Shown: piece after piece, positions 60,764 through 64,000 of the stretch
How the letters are laid out: every line of letters starts with the position of its first letter
Position numbering within the stretch: the stretch's first letter is position 1
Assembly (NCBI RefSeq): GCF_039880525.1
Contig: NZ_CP156989.1
Location: forward strand, 1,860,001 to 1,924,000
DNA length: 64,000 nt
Source: Agrococcus sp. ProA11
GTDB lineage: Bacteria > Actinomycetota > Actinomycetes > Actinomycetales > Microbacteriaceae
Direction: 5' to 3'
Translations under genes and position numbers: made by a program
The notes under the pieces: model-generated
The model's database searches: none
What the model was told of the DNA's origin: nothing
Seen by the model: only the letters and a program-made list of their open reading frames with translations

Positions 60764-62200
60764 CTACAGCAGGTACTGGCTCAGGCCGCGCTTGACGAAC
60801 GAGCCGTCACCGGGCGAGCCGAGGTAGCGGTCGCCGTCGACCACGACGCGGCCGCGGCTCAGCACCGTGTCGACGTGCCCGTCGATCTCGTAGCCCTCCC
60901 AGGCGGCGTAGTCCATGTTCATGTGGTGGGTCTGCTCGAGCCCGATCGAGGTGTGCCCGTTCGGGTCGTAGACGACGATGTCGGCATCCGCACCGGGCTG
61001 GATCGCGCCCTTCCTGCCCGCGAGCCCGAACATCCGCGCCGGGGTCGTCGCCGTGATCTCGACCCAGCGCTCGAGCGTGATGTGGCCGTCGACGACGCCC
61101 TGGTAGAGCAGGTTCATGCGGTGCTCGATCGATCCGATGCCGTTCGGGATCTTGGAGAAGTCGCCGAGCCCCAGCTCCTTCTGATCCTTCATGCAGAACG
61201 GGCAGTGGTCGGTGGAGACCATCTGCAGGTCGTTCGTGCGCAGGGCGCTCCACAGCTCGTCCTGGTGGTGCTCGTGCTTCGAGCGCAGCGGTGTCGAGCA
61301 GACGAACTTCGCGCCCTCGAAGCTGCCCCACTCGTCGCTGGAGGCACCCAGCTGATCCTCGAGCGAGAGGTAGAGGTACTGCGGGCACGTCTCGCCGAAG
61401 ACGTTCTGGCCCTTGTCGCGAGCCTGGGCAAGCTGCGCGACGGCCTGCTTCGCGCTCACGTGCACGACGTAGAGGGGCGCGCCCGTGAGGTCGGCGAGCA
61501 TGATCGCGCGATGCGTCGCCTCCTCCTCCATCTGCCACGCCCTGGCGATGCCGTGGTAGTACGGCTCGCTCTTGCCGGCCGCCAGCAGCTGCTCGACGAG
61601 CACATCGATCGCCGGGCCGTTCTCGGCATGCATCATCGTCATGAGGCCGGTCTCCGCCCCGACCTGCATCGCCCGCAGGATCTGCGCGTCGTCGGAGTAG
61701 AACACGCCCGGGTACGCCATGAACAGCTTGTAGCTCGTGATGCCCTCGGCCTCGAGCCCCCGCAGCGCCTGCAGCGATGCCTCGTTCACGTCGCCGACGA
61801 TCTGGTGGAAGGCGTAGTCGATGGCGCAGTTGCCGGCTGCCTTCTCGTGCCAGGTGGCGAGCGACTCCTCGACACGCTGGCCGAATGCTTGCACGGCGAA
61901 GTCGACGATCGTGGTCGTGCCGCCCCAGGCCGCGGCGCGCGTGCCGGTCTCGAAGGTGTCGCTCGCCTGCGTGCCGCCGAACGGCAGCTCCATGTGGGTG
62001 TGGGCGTCGATGCCGCCGGGGATGACGTACTTGCCGGTCGCGTCGATGACGCGGTCGACCGATCGTGCGAGGTCGACGCCGAGCAGCTCGCTGCCGGGCT
62101 GGAGCACCGCGCGGATCGTCTCGCCGTCGACGAGCACGTCGGCGAGCGAGCGGCCGGTGGCGGTCACGACGGTGCCGCCGCGGATGAGGGTCGTGGTCAT
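60764..62200 (-). CDS. hydA: Dihydropyrimidinase / hydantoinase
   Basis: Zinc amidohydrolase opening the ring of dihydropyrimidines or hydantoins. The 478-residue product has the metal motif GGIDAHTHMELPFGG (about 62-76), the carboxylated lysine in SYKLFMAYPG (about 153-162), the histidines in MMHAENGPA and VVHVSAKQA, and the aspartate in STDHCPFCM (about 325-333). All metal ligands are present. ATG at 62200, 9 nt after the ureidopropionase stop, makes the two one operon. Confidence 0.93.
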   Translation of the reverse strand: MTTTLIRGGTVVTATGRSLADVLVDGETIRAVLQPGSELLGVDLARSVDRVIDATGKYVIPGGIDAHTHMELPFGGTQASDTFETGTRAAAWGGTTTIVDFAVQAFGQRVEESLATWHEKAAGNCAIDYAFHQIVGDVNEASLQALRGLEAEGITSYKLFMAYPGVFYSDDAQILRAMQVGAETGLMTMMHAENGPAIDVLVEQLLAAGKSEPYYHGIARAWQMEEEATHRAIMLADLTGAPLYVVHVSAKQAVAQLAQARDKGQNVFGETCPQYLYLSLEDQLGASSDEWGSFEGAKFVCSTPLRSKHEHHQDELWSALRTNDLQMVSTDHCPFCMKDQKELGLGDFSKIPNGIGSIEHRMNLLYQGVVDGHITLERWVEITATTPARMFGLAGRKGAIQPGADADIVVYDPNGHTSIGLEQTHHMNMDYAAWEGYEIDGHVDTVLSRGRVVVDGDRYLGSPGDGSFVKRGLSQYLL

Positions 62201-62209
62201 CGGTCGCCC

Positions 62210-63058
62210 CTACGGCTGCGCGATCCGGGTGTAGGAGTCGGGCCGGCGATCGCGATAGAACTGCCAGTCGTCGCGCATCTGGCGCACGAGATCCATGTCG
62301 AGGTCGCGCACCAGCAGCTCCTCTTCAGTCGCCGAACCGCGCTCGCCGACGAAGTTGCCGCGCGGGTCGATCACCTGGCTGGTGCCGTAGAAGTCGACCG
62401 CGAGCTCGCCGTACTCGTTGTCCTCCCGGCCGACGCGGTTGGGCTGCAGCACGAAGTAGCCGTTGGCGACCGCCGCGGCGGGCCCCTCCACCTCCCACAG
62501 CCGGTTGGACAGGCCTGGCTTCGTGGCGTTGGGGTTGAAGACCATGTGCGCACCGGCGAGCCCGAGCTCGCGCCAGCCCTCGGGGAAGTGCCGGTCGTAG
62601 CAGATGTACAGCCCCACCTTGCCGACGGCGGTCTCGAAGACCGGGTAGCCGAGGTTGCCGGGCCGGAAGTAGAACTTCTCCCAGAAGCGGTCGAGGTGCG
62701 GCAGGTGGTGCTTGCGGTAGGTGCCGAGGATCGATCCGTCGGCATCGACCACGACCGCCGAGTTGTAGTAGACGCCGGTCTGCTCCTCCTCGTAGATCGG
62801 GAGGATCGTGACCATGCCGAGCTCCTTCGCGAGCGCCGCGAAGCGCTGCACGGTGGGGCCGTCGGCGGGCTCGGCGTAGTCGTAGTACTGCTTGTCCTGC
62901 GTGATGCCGAAGTAGGGGCCGTAGAAGAGCTCCTGGAAGCACATGACCTGCGCGCCCTGCTCGGCGGCCTGGCGCTGGAAGGCCTCGTGCCGGTCGAGCA
63001 TCGACGCCTTGTCGCCCGTCCAGGTGGTCTGAGAGATCGCTGCTCGCACCGTCGTCAT
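62210..63058 (-). CDS. Beta-ureidopropionase / N-carbamoylamide hydrolase (nitrilase fold)
   Basis: Hydrolyses N-carbamoyl-beta-alanine (or N-carbamoyl amino acid) to the amino acid, CO2 and ammonia. The 282-residue product shows the nitrilase triad: Glu43 in CFQELFYGPYF, Lys116 in LGTYRKHHLPH and Cys153 in GLYICYDRHFPEGWRE. Overall it fits the plant-type beta-ureidopropionase/Nit subgroup. ATG at 63058 follows GAGGA; a longer start at 63091 would add acidic residues before the first strand. First gene of the minus-strand catabolic operon. Confidence 0.9.
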   Translation of the reverse strand: MTTVRAAISQTTWTGDKASMLDRHEAFQRQAAEQGAQVMCFQELFYGPYFGITQDKQYYDYAEPADGPTVQRFAALAKELGMVTILPIYEEEQTGVYYNSAVVVDADGSILGTYRKHHLPHLDRFWEKFYFRPGNLGYPVFETAVGKVGLYICYDRHFPEGWRELGLAGAHMVFNPNATKPGLSNRLWEVEGPAAAVANGYFVLQPNRVGREDNEYGELAVDFYGTSQVIDPRGNFVGERGSATEEELLVRDLDMDLVRQMRDDWQFYRDRRPDSYTRIAQP

Positions 63059-63225
63059 GCTGTCCTCAACTTCCTCGTCGCGGCCCGGCACTCGCCGGGG
63101 GGCCAGTCAACCTCAGACCGTCGCCAAGCGATAGGGGCAGCGGTAGCATCGTGGTGCGCCGGGCATCACCTCCGCGCGCGAACCAGCTTCTCCACGTTCG
63201 CGTCAGCATGCCCAGGAGTCACCAG

Positions 63226-64000
63226 ATGCCCGCACTCGCCACCCGGCGCCGCACCGCCACCGTCGCAGCGATCGGCGCGCTCGCGCTCATGCTCGCCGGC
63301 TGCTCGACCGAGCCGCTGGTGGACCCGGGTGCCACGACGAGGCCGACGGCGGCCATCGACGACTGCGGCGTCGCCGTGACCGCGCTGGCGCAGCCCGCCG
63401 AGCGCATCGTGGCGATCAAGTCGACCGCCGCCGAGCTGGTGGTGGCGCTCGGCCTCGGCGACGCGCTGGTCTCGACCGCCTTCCTCGACGGGCCGCTCGC
63501 CGCGGCCGACGGCGCCGAGCTCGACGCGCCGACGATCGAGGGCATGCCCTCGCGCGAGGCCGTGCTGGCGCTCGAACCGGATGCCGTGGTGGCGGGGTGG
63601 GAATCGGCCTTCGCCCCAGAAGCGGTCGGCGATCGCGAGCAGCTGCAGCAGCTGGGCGTGCAGACGTGGGTCTCCCCCGCCGCCTGCTGGTCGACCGACG
63701 TGCCCGCGCTGACCTGGGATGCGCTCTTCGACGAGTTCGGCGACGCGGGTGCCGCGCTCGGCGTGCCGGAGGCGGGCGCGACGCTCGCGCAGGAGCAGCG
63801 CGATGCGCTGGCGGCGATCGAGCCGGCCGAGACCTCGGCGACGGCGCTCTGGTACTCGTCCGGCGAGGACGCGCCGTACGTCGGCGCGGGCTCCGGCGCC
63901 CCGCAGCTCGTGCTGGAGGCGGCGGGGCTGGCGAACGTGGCGGGCGACATCGACGAGACGTGGACGACGATGTCGTGGGAGGCGCTCGCGGCGAGCGACC
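63226..64000 (+). CDS. Substrate-binding lipoprotein of ABC transporter, possibly F420-0; incomplete at the window edge
   Basis: The first 258 residues of an ABC-transporter binding lipoprotein. Residues 1-26 form a lipoprotein signal (lipobox LAGC, Cys26). The rest is a TroA-like/class III binding protein: ERIVAIKSTAAELVVALGLG, DALVSTAFLDGP, LEPDAVVAGWESAFAPEA. The IKST..EL..ALGLG and AF.DGP motifs resemble proteins annotated as F420-0 ABC transporter binding proteins. ATG at 63226 has AGGAGTC 8 nt upstream. It is divergent from the catabolic operon containing the F420-type oxidoreductase. The gap 63059-63225 holds a -10-like TAGCAT near 63144 but no clear -35. Confidence 0.8.
   Translation, partial: MPALATRRRTATVAAIGALALMLAGCSTEPLVDPGATTRPTAAIDDCGVAVTALAQPAERIVAIKSTAAELVVALGLGDALVSTAFLDGPLAAADGAELDAPTIEGMPSREAVLALEPDAVVAGWESAFAPEAVGDREQLQQLGVQTWVSPAACWSTDVPALTWDALFDEFGDAGAALGVPEAGATLAQEQRDALAAIEPAETSATALWYSSGEDAPYVGAGSGAPQLVLEAAGLANVAGDIDETWTTMSWEALAASD

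Noticed and set aside
60704-63379. Plus-strand frame of 891 codons opposite the hydantoinase operon
   Set aside because: Antisense shadow of three recognised enzymes; runs into the binding-protein region in the wrong frame.
63219-63950. Minus-strand frame of 243 codons at the right edge
   Set aside because: The plus strand encodes a clear lipoprotein in the same DNA; the minus-strand product is a Ser/Ala-rich shadow.

Overview
The window is chromosomal DNA of a high-GC (about 70%) Gram-positive actinobacterium. The gene order argS, lysA, hom, thrC, thrB, rho, prfA ... prmC, ywlC, wecA, atpB, atpE, a Rho with a very long disordered insert, an MshA-like glycosyltransferase (mycothiol), F420-linked proteins, GTP-type PEP carboxykinase with a RamB-like regulator and frequent GTG starts all point to the family Microbacteriaceae. 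The genus cannot be fixed from sequence alone. No phage, insertion sequence or CRISPR array was seen.

Layout. 1-4516 (minus): end of an ATP synthase operon (atpE, atpB, an AtpI-like protein), wecA-type glycosyltransferase, ywlC/tsaC and prmC. 4642-11125 (mixed strands): an accessory block with cysK-cysE, a paired small multidrug resistance exporter, an SdpI-like protein, a P-loop kinase, a ScyD-like secreted protein and an MFS exporter. This block separates prmC from its usual partner prfA. 11193-22840 (minus): prfA, rho, threonine and lysine genes, argS, with a lipoprotein and an alkyl-purine glycosylase (plus strand) set between lysA and argS. 24440-36301 (minus): a complete eleven-gene type IV pilus operon reading pilB, pilT, pilC, pilA, three minor-pilin genes, pilD, pilM, pilN, pilO. 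Nearly all junctions overlap by 1-4 nt, except around pilA, which is set apart by a gap on one side and a hairpin on the other.

36484-41350 (plus): a TetR gene, tRNA-Arg(CCG), a second TetR gene and a copper module (csoR, a CopZ-like chaperone, copA) whose promoters carry textbook palindromic operators. 41413-46850: a decayed arsenate-reductase-like protein, a RamB-like regulator facing pckG, and an AbiEi/DUF559 gene broken by an in-frame amber codon and flanked by two palindromic elements. 47207-52293 (plus): PaiB-like protein, an ECF-type sigma factor with a probable anti-sigma partner, and a TPM-domain/PspA pair that probably acts in envelope stress. 52464-64000: mshA-like gene, amidase, ung, and a minus-strand operon for hydantoin or dihydropyrimidine breakdown (nitrilase-fold amidohydrolase, dihydropyrimidinase, F420-type oxidoreductase, class III aminotransferase). 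At the right edge is the start of an ABC-transporter binding lipoprotein that may carry F420-0.

Between genes lies a dispersed palindromic repeat with ends GGTCTCGTGACG and CTCCTCGACC, at least eight copies, one of them embedded in frame in the glycosylase gene. Strongest leads: the catalytically dead ArsC-like protein, the amber-interrupted nuclease-like gene between cloverleaf elements, the pilus operon with a cysteine-rich putative tip protein, and the leaderless, operator-embedded copper promoters.
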